From AP-15 sp963738185 (lineage in GTDB: Bacteria > Pseudomonadota > Alphaproteobacteria > ATCC43930 > CGMCC-115725): 64,000 nucleotides of DNA. The position numbers and the translations under genes are program-made. Shown here piece by piece: positions 17,853-26,832 of the stretch (positions are counted from its first letter, which is position 1; each line of letters starts with the position of its first letter). Under the pieces are notes generated by a model. The model worked only from the letters and a program-made list of their open reading frames with translations. It searched no databases and was not told where the DNA came from. Location of the stretch: the NCBI GenBank assembly GCA_963738185.1, contig CAVTVA010000001.1, positions 930,001-994,000 on the forward strand, written 5' to 3'.

Positions 17853-17942
17853 CGCGGCGTCGGCTGTGGTCGGGGGTGCGACCAATTGACTAACCGAAGG
17901 TTTTGGCGAGCCAAGACGCCGCGGCTCTGCTCCAATCCGGTC

Positions 17943-19550
17943 ATGCCGACCCAGGGGGATCAACTACCCGAGGATGTCGACACGCTGCGGCGGATGGTGA
18001 TCGCCGAGCGTGAAGCGCGTGCGGCGCGCGAGGCGGAACTTGCCGCGGCGAAAGCCGGCCTGGTCAGCAAGACACTCGAGATCGAGAAGCTGAAGATCCA
18101 GATCGCGCGGTTGCGCCGACAGCAGTTCGGGCGCTCCTCGGAGAAGATCGGCCGCATCATCGAGCAGCTGGAGCTGATGCTCGACGAGCTGGAGACCGAA
18201 GCCGCCAGCGGACCGGCCGAACCCTCCGCCGCGAATGACGAGGGGGAGAGCACGGCCGCGCACAGGAAGTCGCCCGGCCGGCGCCCGCTGCCCGAACATC
18301 TGCCACGCCGCGAGATCGTCCATACCCCGGACTGCACCTGCCCCGCCTGCGGCGGCACGATGCGCAAGGTCGGCGAGGATGTCAGCGAGCTGCTGGACTA
18401 CATCCCCGGCCGCTTCGAGGTCATCCGGCACATACGTCCGACCTATTCCTGTCGGCGCTGCGACCGCATGGTGCAGAAGCCGATGCCGTCATTGCCGGTC
18501 GAGCGCGGCCGGCCAAGCCCTGGGCTGCTCGCGCACATCCTCGTTTCCAAGTATTGCGATCACCTTCCGCTGTACCGCCAGGCCGGCATCTACGCCCGCG
18601 ACGGGGTCGATCTCGACCGCGCGGTGATGGCCAACTGGGTCGGCAAAGCGGTGTGGATTGCCGCACCGCTCGTCGCGGCGATCGGCGATCACGTGATGGC
18701 GGCGGCGGCGCTGCACGGCGACGACACCCCGGTTCCGGTGCTGGCGCCGGGCGCCGGCAGGACCAAGACCGGCCGATTATGGGTCTACCTGCGTGACGAG
18801 CGACCGCACGCCGGCCGCGCGCCGCCAGCGGTGATCTACCGCTATTCGTCCGATCGCAAGGGCGAGCACCCGCGCCGGCACTTGGCCCAATTCCGCGGCT
18901 TCCTGCATGCCGATGGCTATGCCGGCTTCGGCCCGCTCTACCAAGCCGAGGGCGGCAAGGCCGCCAATGTCGCCGAGGTCTTTTGTTGGGCGCATGTGCG
19001 GCGCAAATTCCACGACCTTCACCTCGCCGGATCGCCGCTCGCCAAGGAGACGCTCGACCGCATCGGTAGGCTGTTCGACATCGAGCGCGCCGCCAATGGG
19101 CTGCCGCCGGAGATGCGGCAGCGCATCCGGCAATCCCGCGCGGTGCCGCTGGTCGAGGAGCTTGCCGCGTTCCTCGACGCGACCCTGCCGAAGCTGTCCG
19201 GCAAGAGCGAACTCGCCGGCGCGATCCGCTATGCCCGCTCACGCTGGCAGGCGCTGACCCGTTATCTCACGGATGGCCGCCTGGAGATCTCGAACAACGC
19301 AGCGGAGCGAGCAATCCGACCCCTGACTTTGGGCAGAAAAAATTGGCTCTTCGCCGGCTCGGACAGTGGCGGCGAGCGCGCCGCCGCGATGTACACGCTG
19401 ATCGAGACCGCCAAACTCAATGGCCTCGACCCCGAGGCCTATCTGCGCGACGTCCTCGGCCGCATCGCAGACCATCCGATCCGTCGTATCGCCGAATTGC
19501 TGCCCTGGAGCTTCGACGCCGCTTCTCCCCGCGCCGCCGCGGCCGCTTGA
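17943..19550 (+). CDS. tnpC: IS66-family transposase TnpC
   Basis: A 535-aa DDE transposase. In order: an N-terminal coiled coil (about residues 15-75), the RRQQFGRSSEKI segment, a zinc finger with CTCPACGG and CRRC, then the catalytic domain. Its acids are visible in LHGDDTPVPV, FLHADGYAGF and ISNNAAERAIRPL, the last supplying the Glu. An in-frame start at 17886 exists, but the ATG at 17943 gives the usual N-terminus. The protein is complete and ends 47 bases before the right end of the element. Confidence 0.94.
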   Translation: MPTQGDQLPEDVDTLRRMVIAEREARAAREAELAAAKAGLVSKTLEIEKLKIQIARLRRQQFGRSSEKIGRIIEQLELMLDELETEAASGPAEPSAANDEGESTAAHRKSPGRRPLPEHLPRREIVHTPDCTCPACGGTMRKVGEDVSELLDYIPGRFEVIRHIRPTYSCRRCDRMVQKPMPSLPVERGRPSPGLLAHILVSKYCDHLPLYRQAGIYARDGVDLDRAVMANWVGKAVWIAAPLVAAIGDHVMAAAALHGDDTPVPVLAPGAGRTKTGRLWVYLRDERPHAGRAPPAVIYRYSSDRKGEHPRRHLAQFRGFLHADGYAGFGPLYQAEGGKAANVAEVFCWAHVRRKFHDLHLAGSPLAKETLDRIGRLFDIERAANGLPPEMRQRIRQSRAVPLVEELAAFLDATLPKLSGKSELAGAIRYARSRWQALTRYLTDGRLEISNNAAERAIRPLTLGRKNWLFAGSDSGGERAAAMYTLIETAKLNGLDPEAYLRDVLGRIADHPIRRIAELLPWSFDAASPRAAAAA

Positions 19551-19597
19551 TCCGCAGTCGTCAAGCACTGCGACCGCAGTCGCCGCTCGACGCTTAC

Positions 19598-19605
19598 GCT
19601 GTAGT
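19598..19605. repeat. Target-site duplication, right copy
   Basis: GCTGTAGT, identical to 17010-17017, immediately follows the right terminal inverted repeat of the IS66 element. Confidence 0.93.
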
Positions 19606-19738
19606 CAGTCACATAATGCCTAAAGTCAGCCTGATCTGCAGGCAGGGAGAAAGTGAACACCCTCCGTCTCTCGAAAGCGACGGTTTTTTCAGAGCGATTT
19701 CCTGGCGGTGCAAGAATTTCTGAATTGCCAGCCAGCAC

Positions 19739-19756
19739 GCGTAGGGCGGAACAGCG
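19739..19756. repeat. 18-bp inverted repeat, left copy, beside the RAYT remnant
   Basis: GCGTAGGGCGGAACAGCG occurs here and, perfectly inverted, at 20453-20470. The pair encloses about 730 bases that contain the remnant of a REP-associated transposase. A second partial copy (GCATTCCGCC) follows immediately, making a small hairpin. Confidence 0.8.
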
Positions 19757-19841
19757 CAGCGCATTCCGCCTTGGGCGCCCCCGGGTGCGTTGCGTGTGCC
19801 TGCTGTCTTGATCTCATTGCCGCTCGCCTGCTGCTGGCGGT

Positions 19842-20055
19842 TCATCGCTGCCACGGTCCAGCCGGCCGGTACAGCCCGTTGGCGACGCATCGGCGGAAGG
19901 ACGAATATGGCCAATCCGCCGGATGTTTGACGAGGCCGTGCTTGACCGGGTTGAAATGAATGCAGTCGAAAATGAACGGCGAAGTCCCGGTCGTCGCGGA
20001 TCGTGTGCTCCCAGTACCGCCGCTGCCAGATGCCGCGTTCGCCGCGGCGCGTCAT
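19842..20055 (-). pseudogene. REP-associated tyrosine transposase (RAYT) C-terminal remnant
   Basis: The reverse strand reads GERGIWQRRYWEHTIRDDRDF, which is the start of the conserved C-terminal block of RAYT/Y1 transposases. One frame over, it continues CIHFNPVKHGLV and ADWPYSSFRR and stops at 19842. The catalytic HUH and Tyr region is missing and the frame is broken near 19975, so this is a decayed fragment. RAYTs are domesticated IS200/IS605-like enzymes linked to REP palindromes, and palindromic repeats are common in this window. The rest of the 19606-20509 interval holds no gene that I can support. Confidence 0.7.
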
Positions 20056-20387
20056 GACGGCTGATCGCGGTTCACAATGGGCAAAGATTTCACGAACGCG
20101 ATTTTGATCGAGCGCCAGCGACTAGGAAAATCGGCATCGCCTTCGCGGCAAGAGAGGAGATACCCGGTCTCGGGGACCGGCGGAAGGCGCTCCGAGGCTG
20201 GGCAACGATTCTCATATCGCAACGGAAAATCGACAAATTCTACTATCGACTTCCCGGCCCACGGGTCGGCGCGATGCGCCGCCCGAGGACAGGCTGCGGC
20301 CGGGGACCCATTCCTCCGCCGCCCCGAAATTTCAAGCAGTGGCAATGTCATGTTAGCTATTATCCACTTGTGCCGTGGGCGCGTAGG

Positions 20388-20405
20388 CCCCGGCCTTCGC
20401 CGGGG
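20388..20405. repeat. Strong GC hairpin (REP-like)
   Basis: CCCCGGC-CTTC-GCCGGGG is a perfect 7-bp stem with a 4-base loop, placed within the segment bounded by the 18-bp inverted repeats. There is no following T-run. It resembles repetitive extragenic palindromes more than a terminator. Confidence 0.55.
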
Positions 20406-20452
20406 TGGGCGAGTGAATAGGGGCGGCGAGAGGAATTCTTGCCCAGCCTCTC

Positions 20453-20470
20453 CGCTGTTCCGCCCTACGC
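20453..20470. repeat. 18-bp inverted repeat, right copy
   Basis: CGCTGTTCCGCCCTACGC is the exact reverse complement of 19739-19756. Confidence 0.8.
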
Positions 20471-20509
20471 TTGCTGAGCAGGATTAATGCCGAATGCGCC
20501 TCGCGTACA

Positions 20510-21091
20510 TCAAACACGCTTGAGCTTTGCCAGCTTCCGGTTTCGTGCCTCCACAAGATCGGCAGGAAGCGGGAAATTCTGATCAACATAAACAAAATCA
20601 TCCACAAACTTTTCAGTCTGCGAATCCGGGTCTATTGTAATCTGTCTGATTGGATTACTTTGCACGGAGAGAAAAACTGTCGGGCCAAATTCCGGGTCGG
20701 TGATAAAACCGTGGGCCACCGTCATGCCGACCGAGACTCTGGTTTGCTGCTGGTAGGCGCTCCATTCATGGTCGCGCGAAAGATGGCCATGACCGCTGAT
20801 TATAAAAAACTCGCTATCTATTTTCTGATGGGCATGCGGCAGATAGGCGCCGTCGATAATGACAAGTTCCCAAATCCTTCCCGCGAACCAGCCGAGCCGG
20901 TAGATGTCGAATGAAGCACCGCTTTTGTCATCGCCGCGAACGAGGTGCTTGATATTGCCGAACGGATTGCCCTCAGCGTCCGTGAACGGCAGATCGCTGG
21001 TCCGTAAAGCCATAATGCGCGCGGAGAATGGTTCTGGCGACGAAGAATGAAAACGACGATAGAGCTGCGCCATCATTTCATTATCGTCCAT
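20510..21091 (-). CDS. Cupin-fold hypothetical protein, 193 aa
   Basis: No named family is certain. The centre shows a cupin-like metal-binding pattern: LPHAHQKIDSEFFIISGHGHLSRDH (described here by its His-x-His, Glu and later Gly/His spacing) around residues 90-115, followed by beta strands. This suggests a small metal-binding beta-barrel protein, cytosolic because no signal peptide is seen. The ATG at 21091 follows a GGAGAGG ribosome-binding site; an upstream in-frame start adds 19 implausible residues. Codon use is less GC-rich than that of the neighbouring LLM oxidoreductase, so it may have been acquired with the adjacent mobile segment. Confidence 0.6.
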   Translation of the reverse strand: MDDNEMMAQLYRRFHSSSPEPFSARIMALRTSDLPFTDAEGNPFGNIKHLVRGDDKSGASFDIYRLGWFAGRIWELVIIDGAYLPHAHQKIDSEFFIISGHGHLSRDHEWSAYQQQTRVSVGMTVAHGFITDPEFGPTVFLSVQSNPIRQITIDPDSQTEKFVDDFVYVDQNFPLPADLVEARNRKLAKLKRV

Positions 21092-21192
21092 GACAACGTT
21101 ATCCTCTCCTTGTCGTGTGAGGCGTGAACACCACTTCCCCATAGGCACCCTCCTTGCCGGCGGCAGAGGGGAGCGCGGCAGCGCCGCCGGGT

Positions 21193-22225
21193 TTAGCTCG
21201 TCGGCTTCGCTGACGCGACCCGACGCAGCGCCGGCAGCAATTCATCGCTGATCAGGCGCATGCTGGAGAGGGCGTGGCCGACCGGCATGCCGCTCCAGTG
21301 GGTGCGGAAAATCAGAAAGTTGGCGCCGGCCTGTTCCCAGCACGACCGCAACTGCTCGAAGCATTCCTCGGGACTGCCGAGGACGAAGCGGTCGCGCAGC
21401 AAGGCGTCGAGCGACTGGCGGAACGAGTTGTGGCCGGGCAAGACCTGGTCCTGGCCCCACTGCGCATAGGTGCGGTATTTCTCGGCGAGATAGGGGCCGG
21501 CCATGTCGAGCGCCTCCGCCTTGTCCTTGGCGCAGAAGATCTCGCGCAGATAGGGCAATACCTTGGGAAACGCCTTGCCGTGGCGGGCGAGCTCGGCGCG
21601 GTACAGCGCCATCTGCCCGGCGATCGACGGCCATCGTCGCGTGCGGGTTGATAAAGAGGCTGTCGCCGAGGCGGGCGGCGCGGCGCACCGCGGCGTCGCT
21701 GTTGGCGGCGATCCAGATCGGCGGGCCCGGCTTTTGCACCGGTCGGCACGTTGCCGTGACGTTGGCCAGTTTGCAGATGTCGTTTTCGAAGCTGACATTT
21801 TCCTCGGTCCACAGCCGACGCACCACCTCCAGGCATTGCTCGAAGCGGCGCACGCGCTGGCCCTTCGGCACGCCGAACGCGTCGAACTCGGTCTGGCGGT
21901 AGCCGAGGCCGACGCCAAAGATAAAATTGCCGCGCCAGATCGCGTCGAGCGAGGCGATGCATTCGGCGACCTCGACCGGGTTGTGCAGCCCGGCCAGCAA
22001 TACGCCGGCGATGCCGGTCATCTCGCCGGCTTCGGCCGCGAGCCGCGCCAGAAACGGGATCAATTGCAGCTGGCGCACGCCCTCGCTCAGATAATGCTGG
22101 CCGCTGGCGACGGCGTCCCAGCCGCGGTCGCGCGCGAGCCGGGTCATCGCGTACTGGCCTTCGAGCTCGGCGACGATGTCGCTGCCCGGCGGGTGCTGGC
22201 CGGTCAAAAAAATCCCGATCTTCAT
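21193..22225 (-). CDS. LLM-class (luciferase-like) flavin-dependent oxidoreductase, one frameshift
   Basis: About 343 aa. The first reading frame starts MKIGIFLTGQHPPGSD behind GGAGG and shows the luciferase-like barrel: WDAVASGQHYLSEG, GVLLAGLHNPVEVAE, FGVGLGYRQTEFDAFGV and PIWIAANSDAAVRRAARLGD. The frame changes near 21635 and continues with MALYRAELARHGK, YLREIFCAKDKAEAL, FVLGSPEECFEQL and a normal ending at 21193. LLM enzymes use FMN or F420 to oxidise or reduce small organic substrates; the substrate here is not identifiable. A single missing or extra base explains the break. Confidence 0.85.
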
Positions 22226-22312
22226 CGCATCCTCCATCGCAGAGCGGCCCGGGGCGTGACTTGGGTTCCTCGGCGTGACTGCCGAGCCTACGAGATATAG
22301 ATTATCGAGAAG

Positions 22313-22888
22313 ATGCACCGGACACGACCCGATGGACGGGACATGCGCGCCCAGGTACGAGATGAACTCGCGGCGATTGTGCCGCTGGATACGGCCGAGC
22401 GCGAACATCTCGCGGATGCCCTGGCATGGGTTGATTTGGGAGCAGAGTTATTCCGCGTTGCAAGGCCGGCTGTCCCGCCAAAACACTTGGTGTCCTATTT
22501 CGCCGTGGTCGATGCCGAACAGCTTCTTTTAGTCGATCACAAGAACGCCCAGCTATGGTTGCCTTCGGGCGGCCATGTCGAACCAGGTGAGCATCCAAGA
22601 ACGACCGTCTCACGCGAACTCAAAGAAGAGCTGGGTATCGCCGTCGCCCATACTAGCGATGCGCCACTGATGGTTACGTGCACCACGACGGTAGGACTTA
22701 CTCCCGGACATATCGATGTTTCGCTCTGGTATGTTGTTCATGCGGGCCGCGCGCAGCCGATTAAATTCGATGAGAACGAATTTCATGACATCCGCTGGTT
22801 CGCCTTCGCAGAAGCACCGCTTCACCGTAGTGATCCGCACCTTGGTCGGTTCTTAAAAAAGCTGGAACGCCAGCGACAGAGGCGTTAG
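22313..22888 (+). CDS. NUDIX hydrolase
   Basis: A 191-aa protein with a complete Nudix box: GGHVEPGEHPRTTVSRELKEELGI around residues 85-108, which fits G-x5-E-x7-RE-U-x-EE-x-G-U and holds the catalytic Glu residues that bind Mg2+. The family cleaves nucleoside diphosphates linked to another moiety. It has a long N-terminal helical extension before the Nudix fold, as in the NUDIX proteins near aminoglycoside or house-cleaning genes. Substrate unknown. It is divergent from the LLM gene. The 355 bases that follow (22889-23243) contain no gene that I can support. Confidence 0.88.
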   Translation: MHRTRPDGRDMRAQVRDELAAIVPLDTAEREHLADALAWVDLGAELFRVARPAVPPKHLVSYFAVVDAEQLLLVDHKNAQLWLPSGGHVEPGEHPRTTVSRELKEELGIAVAHTSDAPLMVTCTTTVGLTPGHIDVSLWYVVHAGRAQPIKFDENEFHDIRWFAFAEAPLHRSDPHLGRFLKKLERQRQRR

Positions 22889-23243
22889 CGATAGAGAGCA
22901 GGTATCGGATGATCATTTGATCGCGACCGCATTCAGCAGGCGGTAACGAGACCCGCCGAATTGCCATATTCGCCATGTAGTCTCGCATCTTCGGTGCTCG
23001 AGCGTTCGGAGGGCGACACAGGGCTCGCGAGCAACAACGTCCGCAGCAGATGCTTGCAAAACGGGAGGAGCGGACGCCCGTCGCAAGCTCCGGGGGCAGG
23101 GTTCGGTATTGCGCCAGCCAGGGGTGTCGGCCGCGCCGGGAGCGGCTGCGGAATTTTTGCTGCTGATTTGCTGCAGAAGCAGCAAGCTGCCTTCGGCGGA
23201 TGACGATGCCGCACACGCCAATCCCCGATAAAGGAACGCATCG

Positions 23244-23891
23244 ATGGGCCGCCGCTATGATGCCGTGCTGTTCGATTTGCTGACCGGATTGCTCGACTCC
23301 TGGGCATTGTGGAACCGGGTCGCCGGCAATTTTGCGGACGGCAGGCGTTGGCGCGCAGCTTATCTGCGCAACACTTATCGCACCGGAGGCTATCGCGCCT
23401 ATGAGGTGCTGGTCGCGGAAGCGGCCGAGGAGGTCGGTCTGCCGCGACGCCTCGCCGACGACCTGGCGGCGAGCTATGCCGCGCTGCAGCCCTGGCCGGA
23501 GGTTCGCGATGTGCTGGACAGGCTCGGCGCGTCCATTCCATTGGGGATCGTGACCAATTGCTCGGAAGCATTGGGGCGGATCGCCGCCGCCCGGACCGGC
23601 GCGGAGTTTGCCGTTGTCGTCACCGCCGAACGCGCCGGGTTCTACAAGCCGCATCCGCGCCCCTACCGGCTCGCGCTCGACGCTCTCGGGGTCGCCCCCG
23701 AGCGCTGCCTGTTCGTCGCCGGCTCGCCATACGACCTGTTCGGGACCAGCCGAGTGGGCCTTGCCGCCTATTGGCATGATCGGATCGGCCTGCCCGCCCC
23801 ACCGGGGACCCCGGCGCCGATTCGGCGCGAGGCGACATTGACGCCGCTGCTGAATGTGCTGGGCTTGGCGTCGTCGCGGATCTCGGATTAA
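23244..23891 (+). CDS. HAD-superfamily hydrolase (haloacid dehalogenase-like)
   Basis: A 215-aa HAD protein. The nucleophile Asp lies in AVLFDLLTGLLDSW (residues 8-21), the Thr/Ser motif in GIVTNCSEAL, the conserved Lys in GFYKPHPRPY and the acidic motif IV region in CLFVAGSPYDLFGTSRVGL. The second acid of the DxD motif is replaced by Leu, which is the (S)-2-haloacid dehalogenase-type pattern and not the phosphatase-type one; the enzyme may therefore act on C-halogen or on other small acids. It is followed closely by an alpha/beta hydrolase on the same strand and they may form an operon. Confidence 0.82.
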   Translation: MGRRYDAVLFDLLTGLLDSWALWNRVAGNFADGRRWRAAYLRNTYRTGGYRAYEVLVAEAAEEVGLPRRLADDLAASYAALQPWPEVRDVLDRLGASIPLGIVTNCSEALGRIAAARTGAEFAVVVTAERAGFYKPHPRPYRLALDALGVAPERCLFVAGSPYDLFGTSRVGLAAYWHDRIGLPAPPGTPAPIRREATLTPLLNVLGLASSRISD

Positions 23892-23929
23892 GGGCTGGGC
23901 AACCACAGCGGCGCGACCAGGAGGGCCTT

Positions 23930-24742
23930 ATGCAGAGCTTTACCGCGAGCGACAGTTTGCGGCTCGCCTATTACATCGACGATTTCACCCCGCCGTGGCA
24001 GCAGGCCCCGGCGCTGTTGCTGCTGCATGCGGCGATGGGCAGCGCCAAGCGGTACTACGCCTGGGTCCCGGCGCTGGCGCGGCATTGCCGCGTGGTGCGG
24101 CTCGATTTGCGCGGGCACGGAAACTCGCAGGTTCCCCCGGCCGACCGGCCGCTGACCCTCGACCGCGTTGTCGCCGATGTGGCCGAGCTGATGGACCATC
24201 TGGGGCTCGGCAGCGCGCATATCGTCGGCAATTCGGCCGGCGGCTATCTGGGCCAGCAATTGGCGATGCACCAGGGCCATCGGGTGCGCAGCCTGATGCT
24301 GTTCGGCTCGACCCCCGGGCTCAAGCAGAGCCAGGCGCCGAGCTGGATCCCGCAGATCGAGGCGAAGGGGCTGCGCGCGTTCCTGGCCGAGACCATCGCC
24401 GACCGCCTGCCGCTGGGCGAGGTCGATCCGGGGCTCGTCGAATGGTTTCTCGACGAGGCGGCCAATAACGATCCGGCCTATATCGCGAAGTTCGTGCTGC
24501 TGATGGCGAGCTATGATTGGAGCGAGGAGCTCGGCCATATCACTTGCCCGACGATGGTCGTGGTGCCCGGCGCCGAGCCGATCGGCTCGACCACGAATTA
24601 CGAGCCGTTCCGCCGCCTCGTCCCCGATGTCGAGATGCGGGTCTATGACGGCGCGCCGCACAACATCTGCGACGCCTTCCCCGACCGCTGCGCCGCCGAC
24701 GTGCTTGATTTTCTCGGCCGCCGCTTCGGCCTCGGGGCGTAA
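23930..24742 (+). CDS. Alpha/beta-fold hydrolase
   Basis: A 270-aa hydrolase similar to 3-oxoadipate enol-lactonases. The oxyanion region LLLLHAAMGS, the strand RLDLRGHGNS, the nucleophile elbow GNSAGGYLGQ near residue 103 and the C-terminal catalytic His in DGAPHNICD are visible. No signal peptide, so cytosolic. It lies 38 bases after the HAD gene, which suggests co-transcription. The substrate cannot be named. Confidence 0.86.
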   Translation: MQSFTASDSLRLAYYIDDFTPPWQQAPALLLLHAAMGSAKRYYAWVPALARHCRVVRLDLRGHGNSQVPPADRPLTLDRVVADVAELMDHLGLGSAHIVGNSAGGYLGQQLAMHQGHRVRSLMLFGSTPGLKQSQAPSWIPQIEAKGLRAFLAETIADRLPLGEVDPGLVEWFLDEAANNDPAYIAKFVLLMASYDWSEELGHITCPTMVVVPGAEPIGSTTNYEPFRRLVPDVEMRVYDGAPHNICDAFPDRCAADVLDFLGRRFGLGA

Positions 24743-24760
24743 CGGAAATGAGAGCTTTGT

Positions 24761-24994
24761 TTATCGTTCCAGCAGCAGCAGAAATTCCTCAACGCTAAGG
24801 CCGGCATCCGTGATGATCCGGCGGAGCGCGCCTTGGCGGATCTGCTTATGGTCTGGAACAACCGCGCGGCTGTAGGGCTGGTCGCGACGCAGAACCATGT
24901 GGCTACCCGTTTGACGGCGAAACACGAAGCCGGCGCGCTCCAGAGCGGACCTGACCTGACGTCCCGACAGGTCCGTGGGAAGCTTGCTCGCCAT
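24761..24994 (-). CDS. hicA: HicA-family type II toxin
   Basis: A 77-aa mRNA interferase with the double-stranded-RNA-binding-like fold. The catalytic His sits in QTGSHMVLRR at residues 28-37, preceded by VRSALERAGFVFRR and followed by IRQGALRRIITDAGLS, the canonical HicA layout. It is downstream of the antitoxin gene (26-base gap), i.e. the hicBA order. Intact. Confidence 0.92.
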   Translation of the reverse strand: MASKLPTDLSGRQVRSALERAGFVFRRQTGSHMVLRRDQPYSRAVVPDHKQIRQGALRRIITDAGLSVEEFLLLLER

Positions 24995-25020
24995 TGAGAA
25001 TCAAGCTGGCATCCGGTTGC

Positions 25021-25236
25021 TCACGCGGCTTCGATTTCCACAAACTCTCTGCCGTCCTCGGTCGGGATTGGGTCACCGGCATCACGGCAGTCGTCCAGGT
25101 ACAGCTGCATGGCTTCCCGTATGTTGGCCAGTGTTTCGGGACGCGTATCGCCTTGGCTGACGCAGCCCGGCAAGGCCGGGACGCTGGCGACATAGCCACC
25201 GTCGGGTTCCTGCTCCAACACGACCGTATAGCGCAT
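25021..25236 (-). CDS. hicB: HicB-family antitoxin (short form)
   Basis: A 71-aa protein that begins MRYTVVLEQEPDGGYVASVPALPGC, the partial RNase-H-like fold of HicB, with the typical QGDTRPETLANIREA helix. The usual C-terminal DNA-binding domain is absent, as in many short HicB proteins. The ATG at 25236 gives the standard N-terminus; ten more codons upstream are not needed. It neutralises HicA and lies just downstream of the amidase gene. Confidence 0.92.
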   Translation of the reverse strand: MRYTVVLEQEPDGGYVASVPALPGCVSQGDTRPETLANIREAMQLYLDDCRDAGDPIPTEDGREFVEIEAA

Positions 25237-25275
25237 CCGGAGTTCTCCTCTCTGACACCGCGACACGATTGGGGC

Positions 25276-26679
25276 CTAAACGCCGGGCGGGTGGCGCAGG
25301 TGCCATTGGGTCGCCTGCTGATAGGCCCAGCCGATGCGCAGGGCTGTGGCCTCGTCGTAGCCGCGGCAGACGATCTGCAGCGACAGCGGCAGCCCGCTCG
25401 CGGTAAAGCCGTCGGGCAGCGCCAGCGCGCACAGTTCGAGCGCGTTGACAAAGCGGGTGAAATGCGCCGGCGTCGAGCCCTGGTCGACGGCGTCGAGCGG
25501 GATCGCCGCGGTCGTCGTGGTCGGGGTCAAGAGCGCATCGGCATCGCCGAGCGCCGCGGCGAACTCGGCTTTTGCTTGGTCGCGTTCGCGCAGCGCGCCC
25601 AGATACTCGCGCGCCGAGATGCCCCGGCCGGTAGCGATGCGCGGCCGCACCGCATCGTCGATCGGCAGCCTGATGTCGTCCACCAGATCGCCGACCAGGA
25701 AATAGGATTCGGCGCCGATGATGCGGCCGACCAGCTGGGTGTAGTCCGAAAAGCGGCGCGGCAGCTTGACCGCGACGATCTCGGCGCCGAGCCGGGCCAA
25801 TTCGTCGAGCGCCGCGTCGTAGGCGGCGAGGACCTCGGCGGCGACGCCATCGCGTTCCTGCTGCGGCATGCGCGCCAGCCGCAACCCACGCACGCCGCGC
25901 CGCATCAGCGCCAAATCCGCGGCGGGCGCCCGCCCCAGGGTTCGCGGGTCGAGCGGGTCCGGCCCTTCGATCGCCTGGTAGAGCAGGGCCGCGTCCTCGA
26001 CCGAGCGGGCCATCGGCCCCGGCGTGTCGAGCGAGGGGCTCAACGGCAGAATGCCATAGGTGCTGACCCGGCCGATCGTGGTCTTGAGCCCGCTGAACCC
26101 GCACCACGACGCCGGCAGCCGCACCGAGCCGCCGGTGTCGGTGCCGATCCCCCACGGCGCCATGCCGGCCGCCACTGCCACCCCGGTGCCGCTGCTCGAC
26201 CCGCCGGGGGTGCGCGCCTGTGCCGGGTCCCATGGGTTCCACGGCGTGCCGCGATGCTGATTGGTGCCCCAGCCGCCCATCGCGAACTCGACCGTGTGGG
26301 TCTTGCCGATCACGATCATGCCGGCGGCGATCAGGCGTTTGGCAATCGTCGCCGTGTAGGCCGAGCGCCGGTCGTGCCACACCTGCGAGCCGCCGGTCGT
26401 CACCCGCCCCTCGATCTCGATCAGGTCCTTCAGCGCCACCGGGATGCCGTGCAGCGGCCCGATGCGATGGCCCGAGCGGATCGCCTTCTCGGCGGCCTCG
26501 GCGGCAAGCCGCGCCTCGTCGGCATAGACTTCGACGAAGGCGTGCAGCTTTTGGTCCTGGGCACGGATCCGCGCCAGCAGCGCCTCGACCAGCTCGACCG
26601 GCGACAACCGGCCGCTGCCGATCTCGGCGGATAGGACATTGGCCGGCAAAAAACCCGGATCGGCGTTGGCTGACGGCAT
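25276..26679 (-). CDS. Amidase (amidase signature family)
   Basis: A 467-aa amidase. The Ser-cisSer-Lys triad is visible: Lys in GIPVALKDLIE (near residue 83), the cis-Ser in TDTGGSVRLPA and the nucleophile region in PGGSSSGTGVAVAAG, together the amidase signature. Residues such as WGTNQHRGTPWNPW resemble GatA-like and other aliphatic or aryl amidases, but the gene is not next to gatB/gatC, so a role in tRNA amidation is unlikely. The ATG at 26679 is chosen since the upstream 19 codons lack family similarity. Cytosolic. Confidence 0.88.
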   Translation of the reverse strand: MPSANADPGFLPANVLSAEIGSGRLSPVELVEALLARIRAQDQKLHAFVEVYADEARLAAEAAEKAIRSGHRIGPLHGIPVALKDLIEIEGRVTTGGSQVWHDRRSAYTATIAKRLIAAGMIVIGKTHTVEFAMGGWGTNQHRGTPWNPWDPAQARTPGGSSSGTGVAVAAGMAPWGIGTDTGGSVRLPASWCGFSGLKTTIGRVSTYGILPLSPSLDTPGPMARSVEDAALLYQAIEGPDPLDPRTLGRAPAADLALMRRGVRGLRLARMPQQERDGVAAEVLAAYDAALDELARLGAEIVAVKLPRRFSDYTQLVGRIIGAESYFLVGDLVDDIRLPIDDAVRPRIATGRGISAREYLGALRERDQAKAEFAAALGDADALLTPTTTTAAIPLDAVDQGSTPAHFTRFVNALELCALALPDGFTASGLPLSLQIVCRGYDEATALRIGWAYQQATQWHLRHPPGV

Positions 26680-26832
26680 GGCACCCTCGCGAGCGGCGGC
26701 ACGCCAGCATAGGCCCCCCGTCACCGCCGCTGTCAACCGGCCGGAAGGGTGCTGCGGACACCCCGCCGTGCCGGCTTGCTCTGGAATGCGGCGGCTTGAA
26801 CTTGGTGCCTCACTGCTCGGGACATAGGCGCA

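Larger units (their letters stand above)
17018..19597 (+). mobile_element. Complete IS66-family insertion sequence (2580 bp)
   Basis: The ends are terminal inverted repeats beginning GTAAGCGTC (17018-17026) and closing GACGCTTAC (19589-19597), flanked by the exact 8-bp duplication GCTGTAGT. Inside are tnpA, tnpB and tnpC in the usual order on one strand, all intact. The fresh target duplication and undamaged genes indicate a recent and potentially active insertion. It landed between the DUF262/HEPN pair and a stretch of decayed mobile DNA. Confidence 0.95.

Noticed and set aside
22889..23243. Possible small gene between the NUDIX and HAD genes
   Set aside because: Open frames exist, but they are Arg/Gly/Pro-rich without structure or a ribosome-binding site.
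24994..26634. Long forward open frame opposite the amidase and hicB
   Set aside because: Antisense shadow. The reverse strand has clear amidase and HicB motifs in this interval.
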